Assembly: GCA_017849435.1 (NCBI GenBank)
Contig: JAFIGY010000011.1
Location: 1 to 64,000, forward strand
DNA from: Chitinophaga niabensis
GTDB lineage: Bacteria; Bacteroidota; Bacteroidia; Chitinophagales; Chitinophagaceae
Length of the DNA stretch: 64,000 nt
Direction of reading: 5' to 3'
Position 1 is the first letter of the stretch. Every line of letters begins with the position of its first letter. The position numbers were made by a program, and so were the translations under genes. The notes beneath the pieces were generated by a model. That model was not told the DNA's origin. It ran no database searches and saw only the letters and a program-made list of their open reading frames with translations. Shown piece by piece: positions 9,803-18,198 of the stretch.

Positions 9803-11356
9803 ATGTCCAACACGCAGAACGATGCATTATTCATATTGATAAAAACGCTCACAAAGGCAGAAAAACGCAATTTTCAGCTGGCTTTTAACCGGGACAATAC
9901 CAAAGAGGACGTGCTGTTCATTCAGCTGTTCCAGGCTTTGGACAAAATGAAGGAATATGACGAGGAGCAGATACTGAAACGGGTCCCGGACATCAAGAAA
10001 CAGCAGTTAAGCAATGTGAAGGCCCATCTCTACAAGCATTTGCTCACCACTTTGCGCCTTTTGTACAAGACCAAGGACCCACTGATAGACCTGCGGGAGC
10101 AACTGGATTACGCCCGGGTGCTTTACAATAAAGGTTTATACAACCAGAGCCTCAAGATACTCGCCAAAGCCAAAGTGAGCGCACGGGAGCAGGAGGAAGT
10201 GGTATTGTATTTCGAGGTGGTGGAATTTGAGAAACTGATCGAATCAAGACATATCACCCGCAGCCTGGATAACCGCGCCGAAGAGCTCAGCGACGAGTCC
10301 AGGCTCATTAACGAACGACTGAACAACGTCAGCAAACTCTCCACCCTGGCGCTCCGCATGTATGGCATGTACCTCAAACTCGGCCACGTGCGGGACGAGA
10401 AGGATTCCCACATGCTGAAAAGCTTCTTCGAGACCAATCTCCCTACCCTCCCGCTGCAGGGGATGAGCTTTTACGAGCGCATCTACCTGTACCAGGCATA
10501 TTGCTGGTATTACTACATCCTCCAGGACTTTGTGATGTATTACCGCTATACGCAGAAGTGGGTGGACCTTTTCACGGAGTATCCCTCATTGAAGGACACC
10601 GATATGGACCTTTATATCAAAGCCCTCCATAACCTGCTCACGGCACATTTCCACACCATGAACCACGACCGCTTCACGGAAGTGCTTTGTGAAATGGAAC
10701 GGTTCATCCACGAAAAGGAAGAAGTGCTGAACGAGAATACCCGCACCTCCGCTTTCGTTTACCTCTATACCGGCAAGATCAACCGGCACTTCCTGGACGG
10801 CACTTTTTCCGAAGGGCTGAAGCTGGTGGCCGAAGTGGAAGAAAAGATCTCCGAACACCAACTCACTGTGGATCAGCACCGGGTACTCGTGTTCTACTAC
10901 AAAATCGCGTGCCTGTATTTCGGCAGCGGGGATAATAACAATGCCATCGTTTACCTCAACAAGATCATCCACCTGCGCATTGGCAACCTGCGGGCCGATA
11001 TCCAGTGTTTTGCAAGGATCCTCCACCTGATCGCGCATTACGAGCTGGAGAACTACAGCCTCGTGGAATACCTCATCAAATCCGTTTACCACTTCATTGC
11101 CAAGAACAAAGACCTGAGCCTGGTGATGGAGGAGATCCTCAAATTCCTGCGCAAGAATATGTACGCCAACCCGAAGGCATTGCGTACCGCATTCATCGAT
11201 CTGAAGGAAAAACTGGAACACGTTGCCAGGAATCCTTACGAACGCAGGAGCTACCTGTATCTTGATATTGTCTCCTGGCTGGAAAGCAAGATTGACGGGA
11301 TTCCGGTGCAAACGGTGATCCGGAAAAAGTTCCTGGACAAGGTGCCGCGGATATAG
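9803..11356 (+). CDS. Unrecognised all-helical protein, TPR-like
   Basis: 517 residues with no signal peptide or membrane segment, so probably cytoplasmic. I do not recognise the family. The sequence is rich in Leu, Lys, Glu, Tyr and Phe and reads as consecutive amphipathic helices. Stretches such as YARVLYNKGLYNQSLKILAKAK (described here only as a helix pair near residues 108-130) and YYKIACLYFGSGDNNNAIVY have the spacing of tetratricopeptide helices, so a TPR-like solenoid is likely. The N-terminal ~80 residues (LIKTLTKAEKRNFQLAF) look like a separate helical cap. It stands alone between leuB (divergent) and the nrd riboswitch. No catalytic motif is visible. A scaffold or protein-interaction role is inference only. 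Confidence 0.75.
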   Translation: MSNTQNDALFILIKTLTKAEKRNFQLAFNRDNTKEDVLFIQLFQALDKMKEYDEEQILKRVPDIKKQQLSNVKAHLYKHLLTTLRLLYKTKDPLIDLREQLDYARVLYNKGLYNQSLKILAKAKVSAREQEEVVLYFEVVEFEKLIESRHITRSLDNRAEELSDESRLINERLNNVSKLSTLALRMYGMYLKLGHVRDEKDSHMLKSFFETNLPTLPLQGMSFYERIYLYQAYCWYYYILQDFVMYYRYTQKWVDLFTEYPSLKDTDMDLYIKALHNLLTAHFHTMNHDRFTEVLCEMERFIHEKEEVLNENTRTSAFVYLYTGKINRHFLDGTFSEGLKLVAEVEEKISEHQLTVDQHRVLVFYYKIACLYFGSGDNNNAIVYLNKIIHLRIGNLRADIQCFARILHLIAHYELENYSLVEYLIKSVYHFIAKNKDLSLVMEEILKFLRKNMYANPKALRTAFIDLKEKLEHVARNPYERRSYLYLDIVSWLESKIDGIPVQTVIRKKFLDKVPRI

Positions 11357-11509
11357 ATTTTTATATCTTTAATATGTGCCAAAAATCTAACAAATTTTAC
11401 ATTTCTATCATACCATAAACCTGTACAGGCCTGTGCAAAAGTCCGGATCGCACACCCCTGCTATCTCTTCAAAACTGCCCCTACTTTTTTCCACACCTGT
11501 TAGCAACTT
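11357..11509. other. Spacer between helical protein gene and nrd promoter
   Basis: AT-rich spacer after the stop codon. A weak inverted repeat overlaps the stop at ~11348-11368 with a short T tract and could serve as a terminator. Nothing else is visible. Confidence 0.35.
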
Positions 11510-11544
11510 TTGGGGGTAACACCTTACCCTGATCATTACATTTG
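11510..11544 (+). promoter_or_regulatory. Bacteroidota-type promoter of riboswitch-nrdBA transcript
   Basis: TTG at 11510-11512 and an exact TAnnTTTG box (TACATTTG, 11537-11544) with a 24-bp spacer, slightly longer than usual. The predicted start, about 7 bp further on, falls just before P1 of the riboswitch, which supports the assignment. Confidence 0.65.
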
Positions 11545-11560
11545 CAATAGTTCTTGACTT

Positions 11561-11757
11561 CGTTGTATCGGCTTCTATCGTATAAAACGTGTGAATTAAA
11601 AGGGAATCGTGTGGAACTCACGAGCAGACGCGCTACTGTGATCCCCTACCCCGTTAAGAGCGGTGCCATATGCCGGATTCTTCTGACGCCACTGCGGATC
11701 ATTCCGTGGGAAGGCCCACCCGGCAAGGGAATAGCCAGGAGACCTGCCAATACAATG
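11561..11757 (+). promoter_or_regulatory. Adenosylcobalamin (B12) riboswitch aptamer
   Basis: The conserved cobalamin core is present in order: AAAAGGGAATC (~11598), a GCTACTGTGA block (~11631), GCCACTG (~11688), GGGAAGGC (11708-11715) and the B12-box-like GCCAGGAGACCTGCC (11733-11747). P1 is formed by CGTTGTAT (11561-11568) and ATACAATG (11750-11757), pairing with one G-U. It stands in the leader of nrdB, about 150 nt upstream of the start codon. No T-tract terminator follows, so control is more likely at translation initiation, with a loop in 11760-11830 (for example GGCGAGTGTCC) as candidate kissing-loop partner. In known cases B12 binding turns such genes off. Confidence 0.92.
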
Positions 11758-11908
11758 TATTTGTCAAAACCTTCGCGATTCAAGGTTATGGCGAGTGTCC
11801 CTACTGCATCACTAACAGGATAGTCGTCCCCAGTCCCCACCGCGATTCATAGCATGAAACAACCTGTATTCAATTAACAGACACTGTTAACCATATAAAT
11901 ATTTTTTA

Positions 11909-12880
11909 ATGAGTAACGAGAACGAGATTCTATTGAAAGACAACAAGGACCGGTTTGTGCTCCTGCCGATCAATTATCCCGCTATCTGGGAACATTACAA
12001 GCGGCATGAAGCCAGTTTCTGGACGGCAGAAGAGATCGATCTGTCCGGGGACCTGAAAGACTGGGCCGGTCTGAATGACGGAGAGCGCCATTTCATTTCC
12101 CATGTACTGGCATTCTTTGCGGCGTCTGACGGGATTGTGAACGAGAACCTGGCTGTGAACTTCATGAGCGAAGTACAGATCCCGGAAGCCCGTTGTTTTT
12201 ACGGTTTCCAGATCATGATGGAGAATATCCACTCTGAAACATATGCCCTGCTGATCGATACTTATGTGAAAGACCCGATCGAAAAAGACCGTCTCTTCCA
12301 CGCCATTGATACGGTACCGGCTGTGAAAAAGAAAGCCGAATGGGCTTTGCGCTGGATAGAGAACGGAACTTTTGCACAACGCCTGGTGGCATTTGCAGCC
12401 GTGGAAGGTATCTTCTTCAGCGGCAGCTTCTGCTCCATCTTCTGGCTGAAGAAACGCGGCCTGATGCCGGGGCTTACCTTCTCCAATGAACTGATCAGTC
12501 GCGATGAAGGTCTCCACTGCGAGTTTGCCTGCCTGCTCTATTCCATGCTGCAGGGCAAACTGAGCGAAGCGGAAGTGCACGAGATCATCGGCGATGCCGT
12601 AGCCATTGAGAAAGAGTTTATCACAAATGCCCTGCCGGCTGCGCTGATAGGGATGAATGCCGATCTGATGAAGCAGTATATCGAGTTTGTGGCGGACCGC
12701 TGGTTGGGAGAGCTGGGTTGTAAGAAGATGTTCAACGCCACCAACCCCTTCGATTTCATGGAAATGATCTCCCTGCAGGGCAAGACCAATTTCTTCGAAA
12801 AACGGGTGGGTGATTACCAAAAGGCCGGTGTAATGGGCGGCAAGGAAGCCCAGACCTTCAGCCTCGATGAAGATTTCTAG
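11909..12880 (+). CDS. nrdB: Class I ribonucleotide reductase, small (radical) subunit
   Basis: 323 residues. The R2 subunit houses a di-metal centre that generates the radical used by NrdA to reduce ribonucleotides. Expected ligands are all visible: D74 (ASDGIVNEN), E105 and H108 (MENIHSETY), E166 ([12 protein letters not shown]), E200 and H203 (RDEGLHCEF). Y112 stands exactly seven residues after E105, the position of the stable tyrosyl radical, so this is a conventional Tyr-radical R2. The sequence resembles the eukaryote-like R2 group ([10 protein letters not shown] near residue 37). It is 59 bp upstream of nrdA and preceded by a B12 riboswitch, so expression should fall when cobalamin is plentiful. 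Gene order B-A is reversed relative to E. coli. Confidence 0.97.
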   Translation: MSNENEILLKDNKDRFVLLPINYPAIWEHYKRHEASFWTAEEIDLSGDLKDWAGLNDGERHFISHVLAFFAASDGIVNENLAVNFMSEVQIPEARCFYGFQIMMENIHSETYALLIDTYVKDPIEKDRLFHAIDTVPAVKKKAEWALRWIENGTFAQRLVAFAAVEGIFFSGSFCSIFWLKKRGLMPGLTFSNELISRDEGLHCEFACLLYSMLQGKLSEAEVHEIIGDAVAIEKEFITNALPAALIGMNADLMKQYIEFVADRWLGELGCKKMFNATNPFDFMEMISLQGKTNFFEKRVGDYQKAGVMGGKEAQTFSLDEDF

Positions 12881-12939
12881 AATAAAGATCGATAATAATA
12901 CACCTCCATATATTTTTCACCCATTAAATTCATTACACT

Positions 12940-15321
12940 ATGTTCGTTATAAAAAGAGACGGCAGAAAGGAGTCTGTCAAATTCGACAAGATTACGGCAA
13001 GGGTAGAAAAGCTGTGTTACGGACTGGCGCCGGAATACGTAGATGCAATAGATGTAGCGAAGAAAGTGATTCAGGGATTGTATGATGGCGTTACCACCAC
13101 CGAGCTGGACAATCTGGCTGCGGAGACCGCCGCATCCCTTACCACCAAGCACCCCGACTACGCGCAGCTGGCTTCCCGCATTGCGGTGAGCAATCTGCAT
13201 AAGAATACCATCAAGTCGTTTTCCCAAACGATGAAGAAACTGTACGAGTACATCGATCCGAAAACCGGCAAACCTGCCGGCCTGCTCAGCGATGAAGTGT
13301 GGGAGATCATTCATAAGAATGCCGACATCCTCGATTCCACCATCATCTACGACCGCGACTTCGCCTTCGATTACTTCGGCTTCAAGACCCTTGAGCGCTC
13401 CTACCTCCTGAAAGTGGACGGCAAGATCGCCGAGCGCCCGCAGCATATGTTCATGCGCGTGGCGGTAGGTATTCATAAAGAAGACATCGATTCCGCCATC
13501 AAGACCTACAACCTGATGAGCGAACGCTGGTTCACACATGCCACTCCTACCCTGTTCAATGCCGGCACTCCCAAACCGCAGATGAGCAGCTGCTTCCTGC
13601 TCACTATGCAGGGAGACAGCATCGATGGTATCTACGATACACTGAAACAGACCGCCAAGATCTCCCAGAGCGCCGGCGGCATCGGTTTGAGCATTCACAA
13701 TATCCGCGCTACCGGTTCCTACATCAGCGGCACCAATGGTACTTCCAACGGTATCATCCCCATGCTGCGCGTGTTCAATGATACCGCCCGTTATGTGGAT
13801 CAGGGCGGCGGCAAGCGCAAAGGCGCCTTTGCCATCTACCTGGAACCCTGGCATGCCGATGTGTTTGAGTTCCTGGACCTCCGCAAGAATCACGGCAAGG
13901 AAGAGCTCCGCGCCCGCGACCTGTTCTATGCCCTCTGGGTACCGGACCTGTTCATGAAACGCGTGGAGAGCAACGGCGAATGGAACCTGTTTTGTCCGCA
14001 TGAAGCACCCGGACTGGCAGACTGCTGGGGCGAAGCATTTGAAAAACTTTACGAACAATACGAGAAAGAAGGCCGCGCCCGCAAGACCGTGAAGGCCCAG
14101 GACCTCTGGTTCGCCATCCTCGATGCACAGATCGAGACCGGCACGCCGTACCTGCTGTATAAAGATTCCGCCAACCGCAAATCCAACCAGCAGAATCTCG
14201 GTACCATCAAGAGTTCCAACCTCTGCACCGAGATCATCGAATATACGTCCCCGGATGAGGTGGCCGTGTGCAACCTCGCATCCCTGGCGCTTCCCCGTTT
14301 CGTGATCGATGGTAAATTCGATCATCAGCGGCTGTTTGAGGTAACTTATCAGGCTACCCTCAACCTGAACAAGATCATCGATCAGAACTATTACCCGGTA
14401 GAAGAAGCCCGCCGCAGCAACCTGCGTCACCGTCCTATTGGTCTTGGTGTGCAAGGCCTTGCCGACACCTTCTTCCTGCTTCGCCATCCGTTCGAAAGCG
14501 CCGCTGCGCAGCAACTGAACAAGGATATCTTCGAAACCATCTACTTTGCTTCCCTCACCGCTTCCAAAGACCTGGCAGCGAAAGACGGCGCATATGCATC
14601 CTACGAAGGTTCTCCGGTGTCCAAAGGCATCCTCCAGTATGACATGTGGGACGTAACGCCTTCCAACCGCTGGGATTGGACCACGCTGAAAGCCGAGATC
14701 AAAAAGCATGGTATCCGCAACTCCTTGTTGCTGGCACCCATGCCTACCGCTTCCACTTCCCAGATCCTGGGCAATAACGAGTGCTTTGAGCCGTATACAT
14801 CCAATATCTACACCCGTCGCGTACTCAGCGGAGAGTTTGTGGTAGTGAACAAACACCTGCTGAAAGACCTCGTAGAGCTGGGGCTGTGGGATAATGACAT
14901 GAAGAACAAGATCATCGCGGCCAATGGTTCCATCCAGCAGATCAGCGAGATCCCGTCCAATATCAAGGAATTGTATAAAACTGTCTGGGAGATCAAACAA
15001 CGTACAATCATCGACATGGCGGCCGACCGCGGGGCGTTCATCTGCCAGTCCCAGTCCCTCAACCTGTTCGTAGATACCCCGTCTGCGTCCAAACTTACCT
15101 CCATGCACTTCTATGCCTGGAAGAAAGGGTTGAAGACCGGTATGTACTATCTGCGTACACAGGCTGCCACACAGGCCGTTCAGTTCACCGTAGAGAAACA
15201 GGGTGGCCAGAACATGGTGCCGGTGATAGCACAGAGTTCCTCTTCCGATGTAGAAGAACTGGGCGTGCCCGAAGGGGCGGTTTGCACCATGGAAGAAGGG
15301 TGTGTGACCTGCAGTGCGTGA
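12940..15321 (+). CDS. nrdA: Class I ribonucleotide reductase, large (catalytic) subunit
   Basis: 793 residues. It converts ribonucleoside diphosphates to deoxyribonucleotides with the radical supplied by NrdB. Residues 1-~90 form an ATP-cone ([17 protein letters not shown]), so overall allosteric control by ATP/dATP is expected. The catalytic triad is in NLCTEI: N427, C429 (thiyl radical) and E431. The redox cysteine pair includes the C of MSSCFLL near residue 219 and the C of [10 protein letters not shown]. The two tyrosines of the radical path are in [10 protein letters not shown]. The C terminus ends CVTCSA, the flexible re-reducing cysteine pair. It is co-transcribed with nrdB and followed by a strong terminator. 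A 743-codon antisense ORF opposite it is a coding shadow. Confidence 0.97.
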   Translation: MFVIKRDGRKESVKFDKITARVEKLCYGLAPEYVDAIDVAKKVIQGLYDGVTTTELDNLAAETAASLTTKHPDYAQLASRIAVSNLHKNTIKSFSQTMKKLYEYIDPKTGKPAGLLSDEVWEIIHKNADILDSTIIYDRDFAFDYFGFKTLERSYLLKVDGKIAERPQHMFMRVAVGIHKEDIDSAIKTYNLMSERWFTHATPTLFNAGTPKPQMSSCFLLTMQGDSIDGIYDTLKQTAKISQSAGGIGLSIHNIRATGSYISGTNGTSNGIIPMLRVFNDTARYVDQGGGKRKGAFAIYLEPWHADVFEFLDLRKNHGKEELRARDLFYALWVPDLFMKRVESNGEWNLFCPHEAPGLADCWGEAFEKLYEQYEKEGRARKTVKAQDLWFAILDAQIETGTPYLLYKDSANRKSNQQNLGTIKSSNLCTEIIEYTSPDEVAVCNLASLALPRFVIDGKFDHQRLFEVTYQATLNLNKIIDQNYYPVEEARRSNLRHRPIGLGVQGLADTFFLLRHPFESAAAQQLNKDIFETIYFASLTASKDLAAKDGAYASYEGSPVSKGILQYDMWDVTPSNRWDWTTLKAEIKKHGIRNSLLLAPMPTASTSQILGNNECFEPYTSNIYTRRVLSGEFVVVNKHLLKDLVELGLWDNDMKNKIIAANGSIQQISEIPSNIKELYKTVWEIKQRTIIDMAADRGAFICQSQSLNLFVDTPSASKLTSMHFYAWKKGLKTGMYYLRTQAATQAVQFTVEKQGGQNMVPVIAQSSSSDVEELGVPEGAVCTMEEGCVTCSA

Positions 15322-15377
15322 TGATGAGAGGGGTTTTAGGCCCGAGGACTTTTAACAAGTCAACTTTAGATACTACG

Positions 15378-15410
15378 AGGCCTGGAAGTTGGAACTTCCA
15401 GGCCTTTTTT
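15378..15410 (+). terminator. Intrinsic terminator of nrdBA
   Basis: GGCCTGGAAGTT and AACTTCCAGGCC form a perfect 12-bp inverted repeat (15379-15390 with 15393-15404), followed by six T. It lies 57 bp after the nrdA stop. Confidence 0.88.
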
Positions 15411-15468
15411 ATGTTTTATGGAATGGAGGGAGGGGAAGGATTTTTTGAATAGATTTTAAAATGGCGTT

Positions 15469-16611
15469 TTAACGGCAATGGAGAACCCCTTCTTTCCAGT
15501 AAAAGGTGATATCCCCGGTGAGGTTGATCTGGTCTATAAACTCCTGTAAGGGCTTGTGACGATATAATTTACCGCGGAGCTGCGTGGCGGCGGCTTTAGG
15601 GTTATCGATCACCAGTTTCGTATCAAACCATCTTTCCAGCATTTCCGCGATGGCGGTGACCGGCGCATCGTTAAAGTAGTGGATACCCTGGCGCCAGCTG
15701 AGGGTGGTAGTGGCGTCGAAGTTCCTGATCACGGCGGGTTGTCCCTGTCTGGCCACGACTTCTTTCCCTGGTTGTAGTATTTCCTTATCTACCTGCACTT
15801 TCCCGCTCACCAATGAAGTGATCATTTGGCCAGCCGTATAGGTATTCACGTTAAATTCTGTTCCGAGGACTTTTACATCTCCCTGGGAAGTATGCACAAT
15901 AAACGGGCGGTCTGCCAGCTTTTTCACATCAAAATAGGCTTCCCCCTGATCGATGTACACATCCCTGCTTTCCTTGCCGAATGCGAAGGGGAAGCGGAAT
16001 TTGGTGGTGCTGTTCAGCCATACGATTGTTCCGTCAGAGAGCTCGATCTGGTAATCCAGTCGGGCCGGGACCGTGAGGGTATTCCAGCTGGTAGATTCCT
16101 CATTGCCCGAGAATTGCAGACGGCGGTTGGTATTGTTCAGGTTCGTGGTGCCGGCGGTCAGTTGCTGGAGGCCGGAATCCTGCAGGGCGAGCACCTTGCC
16201 GTTTGCCAGGGTGAGGGTAGCGCTTCCTTTTTGCTGCGTGGCCTCCGTCTGTGCCAGCGGAACCGGCGGGAGGCGGTGATTGTTCAGGAGGAAGAAGGAA
16301 ATTGCGACGGTGATCACAACGGCCGCAGCTGTGCCGATCATCCAGCGGCGCCGGGTGCCGGAGAGGCGTTCTTCCCGGACGAAAACGTCTTCCAGTCCGG
16401 CTTCGGGGTCAAATTTTTCCAGGTAGTTTTGCGCATCCGGAAGGGGGGTGGACTGGATCTCTTCCCGCATTTGTCTTGCTGCTTCATCTGTTTCCAGTAT
16501 TTCCTTTAATGCGTTCTCTTCATCGGGGTTGAGGTTTCCGAAGAGTTCCTTTACCAGGAGGGTTCGTATATATAACGGGTCATTGTGTTGTTTATCCAGC
16601 ATATGCAACAA
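15469..16611 (-). CDS. FecR-family anti-sigma factor
   Basis: 380 residues from ATG 16611 (an ATG three codons later is also possible). Residues ~1-75 are a short cytoplasmic helical region that would bind the sigma factor. A membrane helix follows at ~91-108 (GTAAAVVITVAISFFLLN), then a periplasmic FecR domain (~120-300, with ELSDGTIVWLNSTTKFRFP and GEAYFDVKKLADRPFIVHT) and a C-terminal DUF4974-like domain (~310-380) that contacts the STN domain of a SusC-type receptor. Such proteins hold an ECF sigma inactive until the receptor binds substrate. Its likely partner is the ECF sigma gene that starts 405 bp away on the other strand, and its receptor is the STN-carrying SusC downstream of that. 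The divergent arrangement is less usual than a co-directional sigma-fecR pair. Confidence 0.92.
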   Translation of the reverse strand: MLHMLDKQHNDPLYIRTLLVKELFGNLNPDEENALKEILETDEAARQMREEIQSTPLPDAQNYLEKFDPEAGLEDVFVREERLSGTRRRWMIGTAAAVVITVAISFFLLNNHRLPPVPLAQTEATQQKGSATLTLANGKVLALQDSGLQQLTAGTTNLNNTNRRLQFSGNEESTSWNTLTVPARLDYQIELSDGTIVWLNSTTKFRFPFAFGKESRDVYIDQGEAYFDVKKLADRPFIVHTSQGDVKVLGTEFNVNTYTAGQMITSLVSGKVQVDKEILQPGKEVVARQGQPAVIRNFDATTTLSWRQGIHYFNDAPVTAIAEMLERWFDTKLVIDNPKAAATQLRGKLYRHKPLQEFIDQINLTGDITFYWKEGVLHCR

Positions 16612-17016
16612 ATAGTATATAATTTAAGATGCACATTAACAAAGTAAGGGTGAAAATCTCACAAAACAAATCCATTTGGCCGTGTGAATATTGAAAAATT
16701 TCAAAATCCGCCGGATAGCAAATCAGCAAAAAAGGGTGAATGAAATTGCTTAAATTCCTTAAAATTCTCTTAACAACAATATTCACAATAAATTCCCGGT
16801 TATTATAATACAATCCAATACCATCCTGCATTTCGAGATTTGTATTCTTTCACGCGTTAACAAGAATTTAACGATGATTTAATTGATTTTTTACAAAATT
16901 TACGATCACAATCAAGCACATTTTGCTTACGGAAACCAATCGTACACCGTTTATTTTATCCTTCGTTTTTTCTCCCGCTCTTTAGCTTTTGCCAACAACA
17001 TACTATCAGAATACAC
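16612..17016. other. Divergent intergenic region, fecR (-) / ECF sigma (+)
   Basis: This 405-bp AT-rich region must hold both promoters. I see no exact TTG/TAnnTTTG pair. Near matches with a 3-bp internal spacing (TAGCTTTTG upstream of the sigma gene, TACTATTTG upstream of fecR) are too weak to call. The 79-codon ORF on the minus strand overlaps fecR and has no support. Confidence 0.5.
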
Positions 17017-17619
17017 ATGTTGAATGTGAACGAGTTTATGCAAGACGACAAGCTTATATTAACTGAACTGCACAATGGTAATGTGGAAGCATTCAAGGAA
17101 GCCTACAAGAAGTATTATGTAGAGATGTTCCAGTTTGCCTACAGCTATCTGAGATCCAGCAATGACGCCGAGGATGTGGTGCAGGATTGTTTTGCGATGT
17201 TGCTGCATAAGCCACAGCTTTGGAAGAACATCGCGGATCTCCGCGGATATATGTTCCGGATGGTGCAGAATCAGTGCTTGTACCAGATCCGTACCAAAAA
17301 GTCCTTTTTCAAAAAGGAAGAAGCCTATCAATATTATGAGCAGGCCGCACCGGAACTCGATTATATTCCGGAAGAAGTGACTCCTCCGCGGCAGGAAGAC
17401 CGGAAAGAAGACCTCCATTGGATATTTTCGGTACTATCCCCCAAGCGCAAACGGGCGTTGGAGCTGGTATACCTGGAGCGGAAATCGTATGAAAAAGCGG
17501 CGGCGGAGATGGGGATCAGTAAGGATAGTATTAAAACGCATTTGCGCCTGGCAAAATTGAGTGTAAGAGGGTTGATCGGGGCGTTGGTGTTGTGGGGAAT
17601 GATGGTGGTTTGGGGGTGA
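17017..17619 (+). CDS. RNA polymerase ECF sigma factor, FecI/RpoE type
   Basis: 200 residues. Sigma region 2 spans ~25-95 (FKEAYKKYYVEMFQFAYSYL, then SNDAEDVVQDCFAMLLHKP, the -10-recognition helix). Region 4 spans ~130-190 (LSPKRKRALELVYLERKSYEKAAAEMG with the helix-turn-helix KAAAEMGISKDSIKTHL). The C-terminal ~16 residues are strongly hydrophobic (GALVLWGMMVVWG), a feature seen in many Bacteroidota FecI-like sigmas. It probably activates the SusC/SusD locus 580 bp downstream when released by FecR. It has full ECF length. Confidence 0.93.
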   Translation: MLNVNEFMQDDKLILTELHNGNVEAFKEAYKKYYVEMFQFAYSYLRSSNDAEDVVQDCFAMLLHKPQLWKNIADLRGYMFRMVQNQCLYQIRTKKSFFKKEEAYQYYEQAAPELDYIPEEVTPPRQEDRKEDLHWIFSVLSPKRKRALELVYLERKSYEKAAAEMGISKDSIKTHLRLAKLSVRGLIGALVLWGMMVVWG

Positions 17620-17634
17620 GGGTTTTTTGGGGAG

Positions 17635-17865
17635 GCAGGATTGTAAATGAGCTTTGATGATGAGGAAGGTTGGGAAGTGGAGTTATGATAAGCAGGATTA
17701 CAAATGTACTTTGACGATGAGAGGAGAGGTTGGAAAGTGGAGTTATGGCAAGCAGGATTGTAAATGAGCTTAAATGATGAGGAAAGTTGGGAAGTGGAGT
17801 TATGGCAAGCAGGGTTCCAAATGAGCTTTGATGATAAGGAAGGTTGGGGAGTGAGGTTATGGCAA
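17635..17865. repeat. Four imperfect tandem repeats of 57-60 bp
   Basis: Units begin with GCAGG at 17635, 17692, 17752 and 17809, with a fifth partial start at 17866, giving periods 57, 60, 57 and 57. A typical unit contains GTAAATGAGCTTTGATGATG, GGAAGGTTGGGAAGTGGAG and TTATGGCAA. All period lengths are multiples of three, and on the minus strand the units translate as a 19-residue repeat (LLAITPLPNLPHHQSSFTI-like). No start or homology supports a protein. The array begins 16 bp after the sigma gene. Confidence 0.85.
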
Positions 17866-18198
17866 GCAGGAAGTACATAGACGTTTTCGGGGCGTGAGGC
17901 TCCACATGATGTAAGTTTTTTCGTTCTTTAAGCATATAGTGAATTGTTTAAATGACTGTTCGAGATTATTCTGTGATTAATTTATTTGTAGATTGAAATC
18001 ACTAGCTGATAGCTGAGGCAGTTACTGCAGATATTGAAGAACCAAAATCAATATGTTTAATAATTGGATGGAAAAGCTTTTGCCCGTTAGGGTGAGAGGT
18101 GCTTCCTATTTAGCTGAAGGAGGCAATTAATTTAGAATAATGTACCTATACTGAATAACGACTAACAACGTAACTTCTAACGACTAACTCAAGCTTTT
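17866..18198. other. AT-rich leader of susC
   Basis: This 333-bp stretch lies upstream of the SusC gene. It presumably holds its ECF-type promoter, but no consensus is recognisable. Short repeats CGACTAAC occur at ~18158 and ~18180 (AACGACTAACAACG, AACGACTAACTC). Nothing else is seen. Confidence 0.4.

Noticed and set aside
12877-15108. 743-codon minus-strand ORF opposite nrdA
   Set aside because: Shadow of nrdA, whose catalytic residues are all present on the plus strand.
16592-16831. 79-codon minus-strand ORF upstream of fecR
   Set aside because: It overlaps the fecR start in another frame and fills an AT-rich promoter region; no protein-like features.
17531-17935. 134-codon minus-strand ORF over the 57-bp repeats
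   Set aside because: Not called as a gene, because it overlaps the sigma factor 3' end and has no homology I know. The frame-keeping repeat is reported as a finding instead.
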